From contig DFXU01000059.1 in assembly GCA_002383285.1 (NCBI GenBank), forward strand, positions 1 to 28,638: DNA of 28,638 nt. The letters run 5' to 3'. Positions within the stretch are counted from its first letter, which is position 1; every line of letters begins with the position of its first letter. A program made the position numbers and the translations under genes. Below are positions 1 to 6,816 of the stretch, piece by piece. This DNA is from Caryophanales bacterium UBA4100 (GTDB taxonomy: Bacteria; Bacillota; Bacilli; Paenibacillales; UBA4045). The notes under the pieces are model-generated. The model was not told the DNA's origin. It saw only the letters and a program-made list of their open reading frames with translations, and made no database searches.

Positions 1-1061
1 GGAGCTTGGTCGGATATAATTTCAATTGGACTATCGTAGATAGCTATGCATCTGGTCTTGTGGGTGGCAGCGGTCAGACTTTGGTGGGTGATGGTAATGG
101 AACTGTTACAGGCTCGTATTGGAAGCCTTACATCGTCAGTTTCGATAGCAATGGTGGATCCGCGGTAAGCATCCAGGGTGTGGAGAGCGGTGGGATGGCG
201 ACTACTCCAGCAGCACCCACTAAGGTAGGCCATGAATTCTTAAGCTGGTATTCAGACACAGGACTGAACACGCTATACTCCTTTAATACCAATATTAGTG
301 CACATACAACGATCTACGCAAAATGGCTAATTGACGAGTACACGGTTACCTTCGTCACTTATGGTGACTCCCCAGGCTCAAGCCAGACAGGTAATTATCA
401 CTTTCTTCTATCAGACCCCGGAACTCCTACTAAAGCGGGGCATGTATTTGCTGGTTGGTATTCCGATTTAGAGTTGACCACAGCTTACAGCCTTAGCACG
501 CCAGTAGTAGAGGACATGATCTTGTACGGGGGCTGGATTCCGATTAGCTACACGGTAAACTTCGATAGCAATGGTGGATCTTATGTCGACAACCAATCCG
601 TAAACGATAATGATTCAGCGCTAATACCACCGGATCCGACTATGGCAGGCTATAGTTTCGTAGACTGGTATATTGACTCAGATCTACTCATGCCTTACAA
701 TTTCTCTGAACTAGTAACAGAGGATATAACGCTGTACGCGAAGTGGGAATCGTACACGGAGGCTGAAGGGTTAGTGGCGATCGCAGAGATGCATCAAACT
801 CAGATTTCTGTTGATATGGCGTACTTGGCGGTAGCTGAATTAACAGACGGTATGAAGATATATGAATTACAGAGCCGCTTGATAACTGTCCAGGCAATGA
901 TTGATAGTACAACCCTTGATATTAGTCATATTGTTAGATTAATGAACGAAGGCGCTGCTGAGCAGAAGGATATCAATCAGGATGACATATTCGATAGCTT
1001 GGACGTGCAGATTATGCTTCAGCGAATATCCAGAAGCTATCATGATGAACTGGTGGAATAA
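1..1061 (+). CDS. Secreted InlB-repeat protein with dockerin-like C-terminus (5' truncated)
   Basis: The reading frame is open from base 3 at the window edge, so the true start lies upstream; the first internal TTG (position 6) is not a credible start. The first ~35 residues (LVGGSGQTLVGDG...GSYW) resemble the end of a GLUG-type repeat. Three InlB B-repeat (Listeria-Bacteroides, Flg_new) units follow, each running from a YxVxFDSNGG-like strand through P/T-x-x-G-x-x-F-x-x-W-Y to an LYAKW-like end, at roughly residues 42-107, 112-178 and 184-249 of the visible part. The last ~100 residues contain DISHIVRLMN and DINQDDIFDSLDVQIML, a dockerin-like calcium loop followed by a helix. No LPXTG, SLH or other wall anchor is visible. 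This is inferred to be an exported surface or matrix protein. The YdcF-type gene starts 32 bp after the stop and may be co-transcribed. Confidence 0.85.
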   Translation, partial: SLVGYNFNWTIVDSYASGLVGGSGQTLVGDGNGTVTGSYWKPYIVSFDSNGGSAVSIQGVESGGMATTPAAPTKVGHEFLSWYSDTGLNTLYSFNTNISAHTTIYAKWLIDEYTVTFVTYGDSPGSSQTGNYHFLLSDPGTPTKAGHVFAGWYSDLELTTAYSLSTPVVEDMILYGGWIPISYTVNFDSNGGSYVDNQSVNDNDSALIPPDPTMAGYSFVDWYIDSDLLMPYNFSELVTEDITLYAKWESYTEAEGLVAIAEMHQTQISVDMAYLAVAELTDGMKIYELQSRLITVQAMIDSTTLDISHIVRLMNEGAAEQKDINQDDIFDSLDVQIMLQRISRSYHDELVE

Positions 1062-1093
1062 TCGCCGAGAACAATTGTGTCTGGGAGGTACCC

Positions 1094-1720
1094 ATGAACA
1101 TCCTATTGCGTCAAGGGAAGCGTTGGCGCTTAATATATCTGATCCTTGGCATACTTCTATTAGTGCTTATCATTCTCATGATTAAGAACCCCTTCCTGCA
1201 GTGGATGGCTAACCATCTGTATATCGAGGCGAGGCCAGAGTCTGCAGACGTGCTGATTGTACTAGGGGGCGAGCATCAGGGGGAGCGGACTGCAAGGGCG
1301 GTTCAGCTCTATGAAGAGGGGTACGCGGATCAGCTGCTGCTGTCGGATGGCACGTCGTTATCTTGGCGAACTACGGGTGTTGAAGAGATGGAGGCTTACG
1401 CGCTCAAGCTTGGTGTGCCTGCTTCATCGATTCATATCGAGGATCAAGCCCGCAGCACCTACGAGAATGCCTTCTATTCGAAGCGATACATGGAGGAGCA
1501 GGGCTGGGATCGTGCGATTGTAGTTACGGTGGGTTGGCATAGCAAGCGTAGTCAATATATTTTCGAGAAAGTATTCAAGGGTAGCGGCATTCAGCTCTCT
1601 TACGCCATGGCTGAGGATCCGAGATTCAGCAATCTGGACAAGTGGTGGCAGGATGAGGAGAAGGAGCAGACCTTTCTGATGGAATGGGCGAAGTATGTGG
1701 TATATCGGTTGAAGTATTAG
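1094..1720 (+). CDS. YdcF/SanA/ElyC-type (DUF218) membrane-anchored protein
   Basis: This 208-residue protein has one N-terminal membrane segment (about residues 13-31, LIYLILGILLLVLIILMI) after a basic start, then a DUF218 domain. The domain shows the typical ADVLIVLGG strand (from about residue 50), the GERTARAVQLYEEG helix, LLLSDG, and the family motif RSTYENA near residue 121. DUF218 proteins such as SanA and ElyC are linked to envelope or peptidoglycan-precursor homeostasis, but their reaction is unproven. The start is supported by GGGAGG at 1083-1088 ahead of ATG 1094. It lies 32 bp after the InlB-repeat gene on the same strand and is probably read through from it. No strong plus-strand terminator follows directly. 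Confidence 0.88.
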   Translation: MNILLRQGKRWRLIYLILGILLLVLIILMIKNPFLQWMANHLYIEARPESADVLIVLGGEHQGERTARAVQLYEEGYADQLLLSDGTSLSWRTTGVEEMEAYALKLGVPASSIHIEDQARSTYENAFYSKRYMEEQGWDRAIVVTVGWHSKRSQYIFEKVFKGSGIQLSYAMAEDPRFSNLDKWWQDEEKEQTFLMEWAKYVVYRLKY

Positions 1721-1781
1721 CTAATACACGGATTTACAACAATCCCCTCTGAGGGTAGGCGTCCACTGAATAAGCCGATAT

Positions 1782-1827
1782 AAAAAAAAGGCATAATCAC
1801 CACATCATTTGTGCGGGTTATGCCTTA
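1782..1827 (-). terminator. Rho-independent terminator (minus strand)
   Basis: Stem AAGGCATAA (1788-1796) pairs exactly with TTATGCCTT (1818-1826). On the minus strand the hairpin is followed directly by eight T residues (the A-run at 1782-1789). The tail on the plus strand is poor, so it mainly stops minus-strand transcripts, probably from the Dps gene about 440 bp away. Confidence 0.75.
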
Positions 1828-1873
1828 TAGTTAATCTAGTATAACCAGACTATGTATGAAGCTCAGTCGAATA

Positions 1874-2064
1874 ATGGATAGTGGAAAGCATTTCCGTTAT
1901 CCATCGTTTCCTATCTGAATTGGGCTTATTAGCGGAAAACATTTCCGTCAAATGAAGGATTAAGACACATCAACAATAGGTAATAGGGACTTAGCGGAAA
2001 TTCCTTCAGTTGTAGACTTCGATTCTATACGTTTAATTAATCTAACGGAACTTTTTTCCGCTAA
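1874..2064. repeat. Degenerate palindromic array, GCGGAAA/TTTCCGC core
   Basis: Four copies of a short inverted-repeat core begin at 1881 (GTGGAAA-GCA-TTTCC), 1932 (GCGGAAA-ACA-TTTCCG), 1994 (GCGGAAATTCC) and 2045 (ACGGAA...TTCCGC), each preceded by a TTA/CTA/ATA trinucleotide. Spacings are 51, 62 and 51 bp. The first copy extends to a 14-bp near-perfect hairpin (1874-1904, arms ATGGATA / TATCCAT, loop GCA). The DNA between cores is not conserved. Confidence 0.6.
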
Positions 2065-2269
2065 AAACTTCAAAGGCTACTTTGCGTCCCCGACTTTCAT
2101 CGGATTTGCCTATATCGTACATATTGTTATCCCCATATCCATATTACACCAATTAATTGTCTGTGTGCGACGGATATAGAACTATCTCTGCCAGCGAGTA
2201 TAGACCTATATTATCGTACCGGGGAGCCTTCAATTGTATGAAAGCTCGCCAGCATCGTGGGATGATCTG

Positions 2270-2785
2270 CTACTTAGAAGACTTGTTCGCGTACTCCATT
2301 CTTTCTAGGTAAGCTGTGAAGAACCAGACGTTCTTCTCCGCGAAGCCTAGGGCATCCCCAAGCAGATTGATTGTATATTCATCCGTAGTCTCCCTGACAA
2401 ATCGATCCACTTCACGCAAGTACCTGGCGGTATCTGCAAAATCGTCGGCAAGGGCCCGGGCGATGGTTGGTGTATCGTAAGGAGAACTCGCCGCCTCCTT
2501 GAGGGTGGCGTAACGGACGAACTCATGCATCGATGCTAATGGATAATAGCCTAGCTGTTTGATACGCTCAGCAATGACGTCAAGCTCGAGGGCAACTGCT
2601 TCGTACAGCTCCTGGGTTTTCTCATGGAAGTCAAAAAAATCAACCCCGATTACGTTCCAATGGAAATTGTGTAATTTGACATAAACGACATGGAGATTAG
2701 CCAAATATACATTGAGAGCATCCGTTAATCGTCTGGCATAATTCGGATCAAGCCCTGTCATAGCCGCCCTATATCCTTGGGACAT
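2270..2785 (-). CDS. dps: Dps family ferritin-like DNA protection protein
   Basis: This is a 171-residue protein of the Dps/ferritin-like class, which oxidises and stores iron and protects DNA during stress or stationary phase. The characteristic ferroxidase block is clear: KLHNFHWNVIG...FFDFHEKTQELYE, followed by ALELDVIAERIKQLGYYP, giving the conserved H, H, D/E ligands shared between subunits. The length fits Dps (about 150-180 residues). GAGGAGG sits 8 nt before ATG 2785 on the minus strand. It appears monocistronic. A PerR-type box was looked for by eye upstream and not found. The strong minus-strand terminator at 1782-1827 is the likely transcript end. The exact subgroup (Dps, MrgA-like or other) cannot be fixed by eye. 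Confidence 0.93.
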   Translation of the reverse strand: MSQGYRAAMTGLDPNYARRLTDALNVYLANLHVVYVKLHNFHWNVIGVDFFDFHEKTQELYEAVALELDVIAERIKQLGYYPLASMHEFVRYATLKEAASSPYDTPTIARALADDFADTARYLREVDRFVRETTDEYTINLLGDALGFAEKNVWFFTAYLERMEYANKSSK

Positions 2786-2875
2786 GTGTTATCCTCCTCA
2801 TTCGTGTTTGAGAACATCATATGAACTAGGCTAATGTTTAGTTCCACATTGATTACATTCCATGCTGCAAACAAT

Positions 2876-2947
2876 AGTCTCAGAATTAGTCCCGTGAATA
2901 GTCCACAAATTGTCCCGCAATTAGTTCCTCAATCAGTCCCGCAAAAT
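2876..2947. repeat. 12-bp degenerate tandem repeat, AGTCCCGCAATT-like
   Basis: Six units start at 2876, 2888, 2900, 2911, 2923 and 2935, so the period is 12, 12, 11, 12, 12 bp. They vary around AGTCCCgcAATt (AGTCTCAGAATT, AGTCCCGTGAAT, AGTCCACAAAT, TGTCCCGCAATT, AGTTCCTCAATC, AGTCCCGCAAAA). A further diverged unit, AGTTCCACATT, lies at 2840. Confidence 0.6.
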
Positions 2948-2974
2948 TGCTACTGAGCACATCCGCTAAAGGTG

Positions 2975-2980
2975 TATAAT
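2975..2980 (+). promoter_or_regulatory. Candidate -10 element (TATAAT)
   Basis: A perfect TATAAT lies about 70 bp before the preferred start at 3048. The best upstream -35 candidate, TTGCTA (2947-2952), is 22 bp away, which is too far for a standard SigA promoter, so the -35 is not assigned. Confidence 0.3.
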
Positions 2981-3047
2981 AGAGGTTGATGTCGAATGAG
3001 GAGAAGTTAGAAAAATAATGATAAGACCCTTAAGGAGGGACGGCAGC

Positions 3048-4037
3048 TTGAGAAGAAACGTAACCAGAGGCACAATGAAGACAGTACTCATTCTTCTTGC
3101 CATTATTGTATTATCCATAAGTGTTACAGCTGGGCCAGCTGAGCAATCGATTCAGGTTTATAAGATCCCTATGCAGTTCACCTTTGATGAAATGAAGCTT
3201 GCACCACCTGCTGATCAACAAGGCTTTATTCATAATAACACTACCTATCTTCCGCTTCGATTCGTAGTGCATTCGTTGAATCAGGCAGTGGGATGGGATG
3301 GCGCAACCAGTACGGTGACGATCTATGAACCCGAGAGCCATGAACGAGTAGAGATAGATGCTTACAATAGCAATAATCAGACCGTGAATACCAACGATGC
3401 TTCAGCGGTAACGAATGCGAAGCCTGCACTAGCGCCTACCTCTATCCGCATATCGCCACGGAAGGTTACATATAAGATTGGCGGGGAGACGATTATTCCT
3501 GCTAGCGGCTTGGAAGGCTTCATCATCAACGATCGATTGTTCGTTCCACTACGGTTCGTCTCTACCTCAATAGGCTATGAGGTGGATTGGGATCAGTCGA
3601 CGTACTCGGTTGCCATGCGGAGTCCAGCGTACATAGCACAGAAGCAGGTGCCTCTTGAGGAGACTGTGGAGGATCTTCAGGAAGTACTCCCGAGTATTCC
3701 ATCTGGCGGCGGTGGAGGAGCTGTCATCACGGCTCCCCCTTCGGAGAGCTCAATCATTAGTCAAGCAGATGGGCAGATTAGCTCACTCAGAGCCTCTTGT
3801 CAGAGTTCGCTCGTTAGCTTGTACATAGCATACAAGGCAGAGACGGATCCTGTTGCTTTACAAGCTCTGATGAGTCAAGGTCTAGCACAATTAGCACAAT
3901 GTGATACTCAATTCGAGGCCTTAATGACTAGCCTGGAGAACTCATTATCTGCCAACGGCTACTCTACGAGTATTGTTGCGACTTACAGAGCTTCGTATGC
4001 GGCAGAGAAAACTCTTGCTGAATCCTTGCTTAACTAA
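3048..4037 (+). CDS. Secreted copper-amine-oxidase-N (stalk) domain protein
   Basis: Start choice: AAGGAGG (3032-3038) lies 9 nt before TTG 3048, an ideal spacing, giving a product of 329 residues. An in-frame ATG at 3018 is weaker because its GGAG is about 14 nt away. The product begins with a basic stretch and the hydrophobic signal TVLILLAIIVLSISVTA. Two copper-amine-oxidase-N-like units follow, each ending in the family hallmark: NTTYLPLRFVVHSLNQAVGWD and NDRLFVPLRFVSTSIGYEVDWD. This domain is common in secreted Paenibacillus proteins, with no proven enzymatic role and no copper site expected. A GGGGG linker leads to a ~90-residue helical tail (SQADGQISSLRASCQSS...). It is probably an extracytoplasmic structural or ligand-binding protein. 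It stands alone, with a hairpin 37 bp downstream. Confidence 0.85.
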   Translation: MRRNVTRGTMKTVLILLAIIVLSISVTAGPAEQSIQVYKIPMQFTFDEMKLAPPADQQGFIHNNTTYLPLRFVVHSLNQAVGWDGATSTVTIYEPESHERVEIDAYNSNNQTVNTNDASAVTNAKPALAPTSIRISPRKVTYKIGGETIIPASGLEGFIINDRLFVPLRFVSTSIGYEVDWDQSTYSVAMRSPAYIAQKQVPLEETVEDLQEVLPSIPSGGGGGAVITAPPSESSIISQADGQISSLRASCQSSLVSLYIAYKAETDPVALQALMSQGLAQLAQCDTQFEALMTSLENSLSANGYSTSIVATYRASYAAEKTLAESLLN

Positions 4038-4074
4038 TAACGAATGAACAACGGGGATTTGTAAGAAAATAAAG

Positions 4075-4105
4075 ACGGGGTATTCGCATTATGCGAGTAC
4101 CCCGT
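4075..4105 (+). terminator. Hairpin terminator after stalk-protein gene
   Basis: A 15-bp stem: ACGGGGTA (4075-4082) pairs with TACCCCGT (4098-4105), with inner TCGCAT/ATGCGA. It starts 37 bp after the stop codon. The tail (TCCGTTCT) is only modestly T-rich, so intrinsic termination is likely but not certain. Confidence 0.5.
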
Positions 4106-4204
4106 TCCGTTCTACGCATACGGTAACGTCACTATTCATTCTATACCCTGAATGCCCGAAAAATTATACCAAGGTATCAAAAGTTCTCCTGGTTTGGCAG
4201 AATG

Positions 4205-4434
4205 AATCTGAAAAATCATACAGAATCATGCAATTGGTGGCGATTAGGAGGCCACTTTATACGAAAAACCGTACAAAATGATTTCGGGAAGCGTTCAAAG
4301 TGAAATGTTTATACGAAAAAACATACAAAATGAGCTAAGTTGATGATCGAGCATTGGTATTTGTACGAATTTTCGTACAAAAGGCGCTCGTGTGGTGGTT
4401 GAGAAGTCAGTTTTGTACGAAAAACCGTATAAAC
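4205..4434. repeat. Palindromic array, TTGTACGAA-TT-TTCGTACAA core, 52-bp period
   Basis: Five copies of a core related to TACGAAAAACCGTACAAAAT have TACGA (or the TCTGA equivalent) at 4207 (diverged), 4260, 4312, 4364 and 4416. Spacings are 53, 52, 52 and 52 bp. The copy at 4361-4380 is a perfect palindrome, TTGTACGAATTTTCGTACAA. The ~30 bp between cores are poorly conserved, but units 0 and 4 share GTGGCG-GATT-like text and TTTGGCAGAATG occurs at both ends, so this looks like an old tandem duplication. Confidence 0.65.
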
Positions 4435-4477
4435 AGAGCTCAAATAGTGGCGGCGATTTGGCAGAATGTATATACTC

Positions 4478-4674
4478 GGTACTCTATTTGCACACATTTA
4501 CTCCAAGTTCACTCTGTAGAGGCTCTTCGATACTCTATTTGCACTCTTCTGCTCCAAGTTCACTCTGTAGAGGATCTTCGGTACTCTATGCACACTCATC
4601 TGCTCCAAGTTCACTCTGTAGAGGCTCTTCGATACTATTCACACATATCTGCTCCAAGTTCACTCTGTAGAGGC
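4478..4674. repeat. Direct tandem repeat, 51-bp period, four units
   Basis: The block CCAAGTTCACTCTGTAGAGG is repeated exactly four times; with its two preceding bases (CT) it starts at 4501, 4552, 4603 and 4652, so periods are 51, 51 and 49 bp. The intervening DNA (CTCTTCGATACTCTATTTGC-like) is also conserved, making it a true tandem repeat and not a spacer-bearing array. Because 51 is a multiple of three, it creates spurious repetitive ORFs on the plus strand. Confidence 0.75.
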
Positions 4675-4742
4675 TTATTCCGTTAAACTTGGTTAGCGAT
4701 AACAACACCTGAGTTAAGTGCATACTCATTAAAAATTATTAC

Positions 4743-4774
4743 AAGGGTTTGTACAATAGGCTCTGAAAACCCTT
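4743..4774 (-). terminator. Probable terminator of the 271-residue membrane protein gene
   Basis: AAGGGTTT (4743-4750) pairs with AAACCCTT (4767-4774). On the minus strand the hairpin is followed by GTAATAATTTTTAAT. It begins about 50 bp after the stop codon at 4825. Confidence 0.5.
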
Positions 4775-4824
4775 ATAAGATATGGGCTGCTGGATTCCTT
4801 GTTATAATATTCCGGGAATGCAGG

Positions 4825-5640
4825 CTATACCTGAACATCCTTTTTCATATTCCTCAGCAACACACCCAATGAGACGATACACCCTGATGTAAGCAATATC
4901 CACAATAATATAAAAGGGTCAATGATATCCGTCTTGTAATAGCTAACGACGGTCATAATGATTAGAGCTAGACCGTAAGCAGCAGCTTTAATTAATACAA
5001 TGGAGCTTAGAACAAACCCCCAAGGCTTGCGTCTCCATAACATAACCCCGCTCAGAATTAATGAAGGGATCAATAATGACAAATCGACAGCAAATACTAT
5101 CGCTGTTGGATGATCGGTTTGGAGAATGCTCTGATGGACCTGCCCCGTTATAATAAAGCTCAATGATAGTACGATCCACATCCCACCTAACAATATCGCG
5201 AAGAACAGCATATAGCCGCTAATCCATTTTACAGGCATTCTTCTATTAAAGTATTGGCTCAGTTCCTGGGGGCTTGTTCGAATGAGTGCCAAGATCAGCG
5301 TATAGGTTGATAGGGTAAATAGGGCAACGTATAGCAAGAAGAAGTAGTTGAAGGTAGCCCCGAACATATAGAACATATAGTTGTACACCATGTACCATAA
5401 TGATCCCATCCAGAACAATGATGCCTTCCTCGAATTATGTGCTGCATAGTACATTGCTATTAGCATCATAGGAACAACTACACATAAGGTAACGATATCG
5501 TTACCCTGCCAAGCGGAGACAACTAAGTCATTATCTCTATATAGTCCCTCCATGAACAAGCCGCCTAACGATGAGATGCTGGCCAATAATACAAGGAATA
5601 AGGTTAATACGTATAACAACCTTCCTTTTTCTTCTACCAT
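4825..5640 (-). CDS. Multi-pass membrane protein of unknown function
   Basis: A 271-residue, strongly hydrophobic protein with about eight predicted membrane segments: near residues 7-30, 45-67, 74-92, 96-120, 140-165, 180-200, 208-232 and 240-262. Short polar or basic connectors separate them (AAHNSRK, NRRMPVKW, WRRKPWG). No transporter signature, enzyme motif or signalling domain is recognised. It may belong to one of the uncharacterised Bacilli membrane protein families. The start is firm: AGGAGG lies 8 nt before ATG 5640. It stands alone, divergent from the ABC exporter and facing the repeat-rich region, with a likely terminator at 4743-4774. Confidence 0.8.
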   Translation of the reverse strand: MVEEKGRLLYVLTLFLVLLASISSLGGLFMEGLYRDNDLVVSAWQGNDIVTLCVVVPMMLIAMYYAAHNSRKASLFWMGSLWYMVYNYMFYMFGATFNYFFLLYVALFTLSTYTLILALIRTSPQELSQYFNRRMPVKWISGYMLFFAILLGGMWIVLSLSFIITGQVHQSILQTDHPTAIVFAVDLSLLIPSLILSGVMLWRRKPWGFVLSSIVLIKAAAYGLALIIMTVVSYYKTDIIDPFILLWILLTSGCIVSLGVLLRNMKKDVQV

Positions 5641-5946
5641 ACGGGATGCCTCCTAATGATCATTTAGCCTCTCAGCAACAACATCTATGTTCTATAATCA
5701 GATCCAAAGCATAATTAGTGTCGTGCATACAATTAAATCAAGTGAAGTCCCCATCCGAATAAGAAAATAATTGTGAAACCATATTATACTGTTAATCACT
5801 TATAATCTCAGTCACAAGAATCACACATGGAATATACTAGGCACTCCTATAACAAAAGTCATAGATATCCCTATACACTAGCGTGATATAATTGGAAGTA
5901 AATTTGCACCAACTCCGATTAGTTATATCGTTAAGGAGGATGAATA
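5641..5946. other. Divergent intergenic region
   Basis: An A/T-rich stretch between the membrane protein (minus) and the ABC exporter (plus). It contains several TATAAT-like hexamers, the best being the extended -10 at 5884-5892. No gene or RNA structure is recognised. Confidence 0.5.
5884..5892 (+). promoter_or_regulatory. Candidate extended -10 promoter for ABC exporter
   Basis: TGATATAAT matches the TGnTATAAT extended -10 element about 55 bp before ATG 5947. No convincing -35 is seen, which an extended -10 can tolerate. Confidence 0.35.
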
Positions 5947-6816
5947 ATGAGTGCTGCAATAATTATCGAGGGATTAGTAAAGGGTTATGATGAACATGTC
6001 GTGTTGAATGGCATCTCGCTTACCATCGAGGAGGGTGAAACCTTCGCATTGCTTGGTACGAACGGGGCAGGTAAAACCACGACCCTTGAATGTATAGAGG
6101 GTGTTCGCAAATATGAGAGCGGCAGCATTACTGTGAATGGAGATATCGGTGTGCAGCTCCAATCCTCCTCACTCCCTGCGCATATAACGGTAATCGAAGC
6201 TTTCAAGCTATTCAGCAAGTGGAATAAAGCTCACATTCAACTTGAATTACTAAGAACCTTTGGGCTTCAGGGACTGAAGAATGAGCAGTATAGGAATCTG
6301 TCTGGCGGTCAGAAGAGGCGATTGCACTTAGCCCTCGCTGTCATTGGCAATCCACCTATCATTATCCTTGACGAGCCAACTGCAGGACTTGATGTTGAAG
6401 GCCGAATATCGTTGCACCATCACATCCGCAATCTGAAGAAGCTAGGCAAGACCATTATCATTGCAAGCCATGATATGGCTGAGGTAGAGAGCCTGTGCGA
6501 TCGAATCGCAATCATTAGGAATGGTGAGATTGCATTCGTCGGTACTGCTCAGGAGCTGACCGGAAGAGTAGGGAATCAGAGTATAATCTATGTGAAAACG
6601 CTGAAATCATTTAAGAAACAAGCATTCATGAACTGTAGCTATGTGGGAACCCAGCAGGAATACGCGGTGTTCAAGGCCGCCAGCTTAAGTGATGCTCTAC
6701 TAGAGGTGCTCCGGATTGCTGAAGAGGCACACAATACGGTTCTTGATGTGAGGATAGAGCGGCAATCGTTGGAGGAACGGTTTATGGAGATCGCGAGGGG
6801 GGGTTATACCGTATGA
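5947..6816 (+). CDS. ABC-2 type exporter, ATP-binding subunit
   Basis: This 289-residue ATPase energises the permease encoded next to it at the cytoplasmic membrane. Visible motifs are Walker A GTNGAGKTT (37-45), a Q-loop region around Q70-Q72, signature LSGGQ (118-122), Walker B IIIILDEP (about 137-144), D-loop AGLD, and switch histidine IIASHD (H175). A ~75-residue C-terminal extension is typical of drug, antibiotic or Na+ exporter ATPases (CcmA/NatA class). AAGGAGG lies 6 nt before ATG 5947. The gene overlaps the permease start by 4 bp (ATGA), showing translational coupling. The exported substrate cannot be deduced, and no regulator or biosynthetic gene is adjacent. Confidence 0.94.
   Translation: MSAAIIIEGLVKGYDEHVVLNGISLTIEEGETFALLGTNGAGKTTTLECIEGVRKYESGSITVNGDIGVQLQSSSLPAHITVIEAFKLFSKWNKAHIQLELLRTFGLQGLKNEQYRNLSGGQKRRLHLALAVIGNPPIIILDEPTAGLDVEGRISLHHHIRNLKKLGKTIIIASHDMAEVESLCDRIAIIRNGEIAFVGTAQELTGRVGNQSIIYVKTLKSFKKQAFMNCSYVGTQQEYAVFKAASLSDALLEVLRIAEEAHNTVLDVRIERQSLEERFMEIARGGYTV

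Larger units (their letters stand above)
1721..2269. other. Intergenic region with terminator and palindromic repeat array
   Basis: No credible gene is visible in either strand. It contains a strong minus-strand terminator (1782-1827), four copies of a GCGGAAA-type element between 1874 and 2064, and a 9-bp hairpin at about 2224-2245 just after the Dps stop codon (GAGCTTTCA / TGAAGGCTC on the minus strand, no T-tract). The remainder (2080-2220) shows nothing I can name. Confidence 0.6.
2786..3047. other. Divergent intergenic region with 12-bp tandem repeat
   Basis: The region separates the dps-like gene (minus) and the stalk-protein gene (plus). It contains a degenerate 12-bp repeat (2876-2947) and a TATAAT hexamer (2975-2980) likely serving the plus-strand gene. 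No gene is visible. Confidence 0.55.
4038..4824. other. Long intergenic region made mostly of repeats
   Basis: About 790 bp without a credible gene. In order it holds a strong hairpin (4075-4105), a 52-bp-period palindromic array (4205-4434), a 51-bp-period direct-repeat array (4478-4674), and a terminator for the minus-strand membrane protein (4743-4774). Confidence 0.6.

Noticed and set aside
4205..4674. CRISPR array
   Set aside because: Cores vary between copies, the intervening DNA in the second array is itself repeated, there are no cas genes, and palindromes of this kind are not typical CRISPR repeats.
4354..4686. Two overlapping plus-strand ORFs with repeated peptides (LLQVHSVEALRYSI-like; APSSLCRGSS-like)
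   Set aside because: They arise because the 51-bp tandem repeat is a multiple of three; no ribosome binding site, low-complexity product, and they run through the palindromic array.
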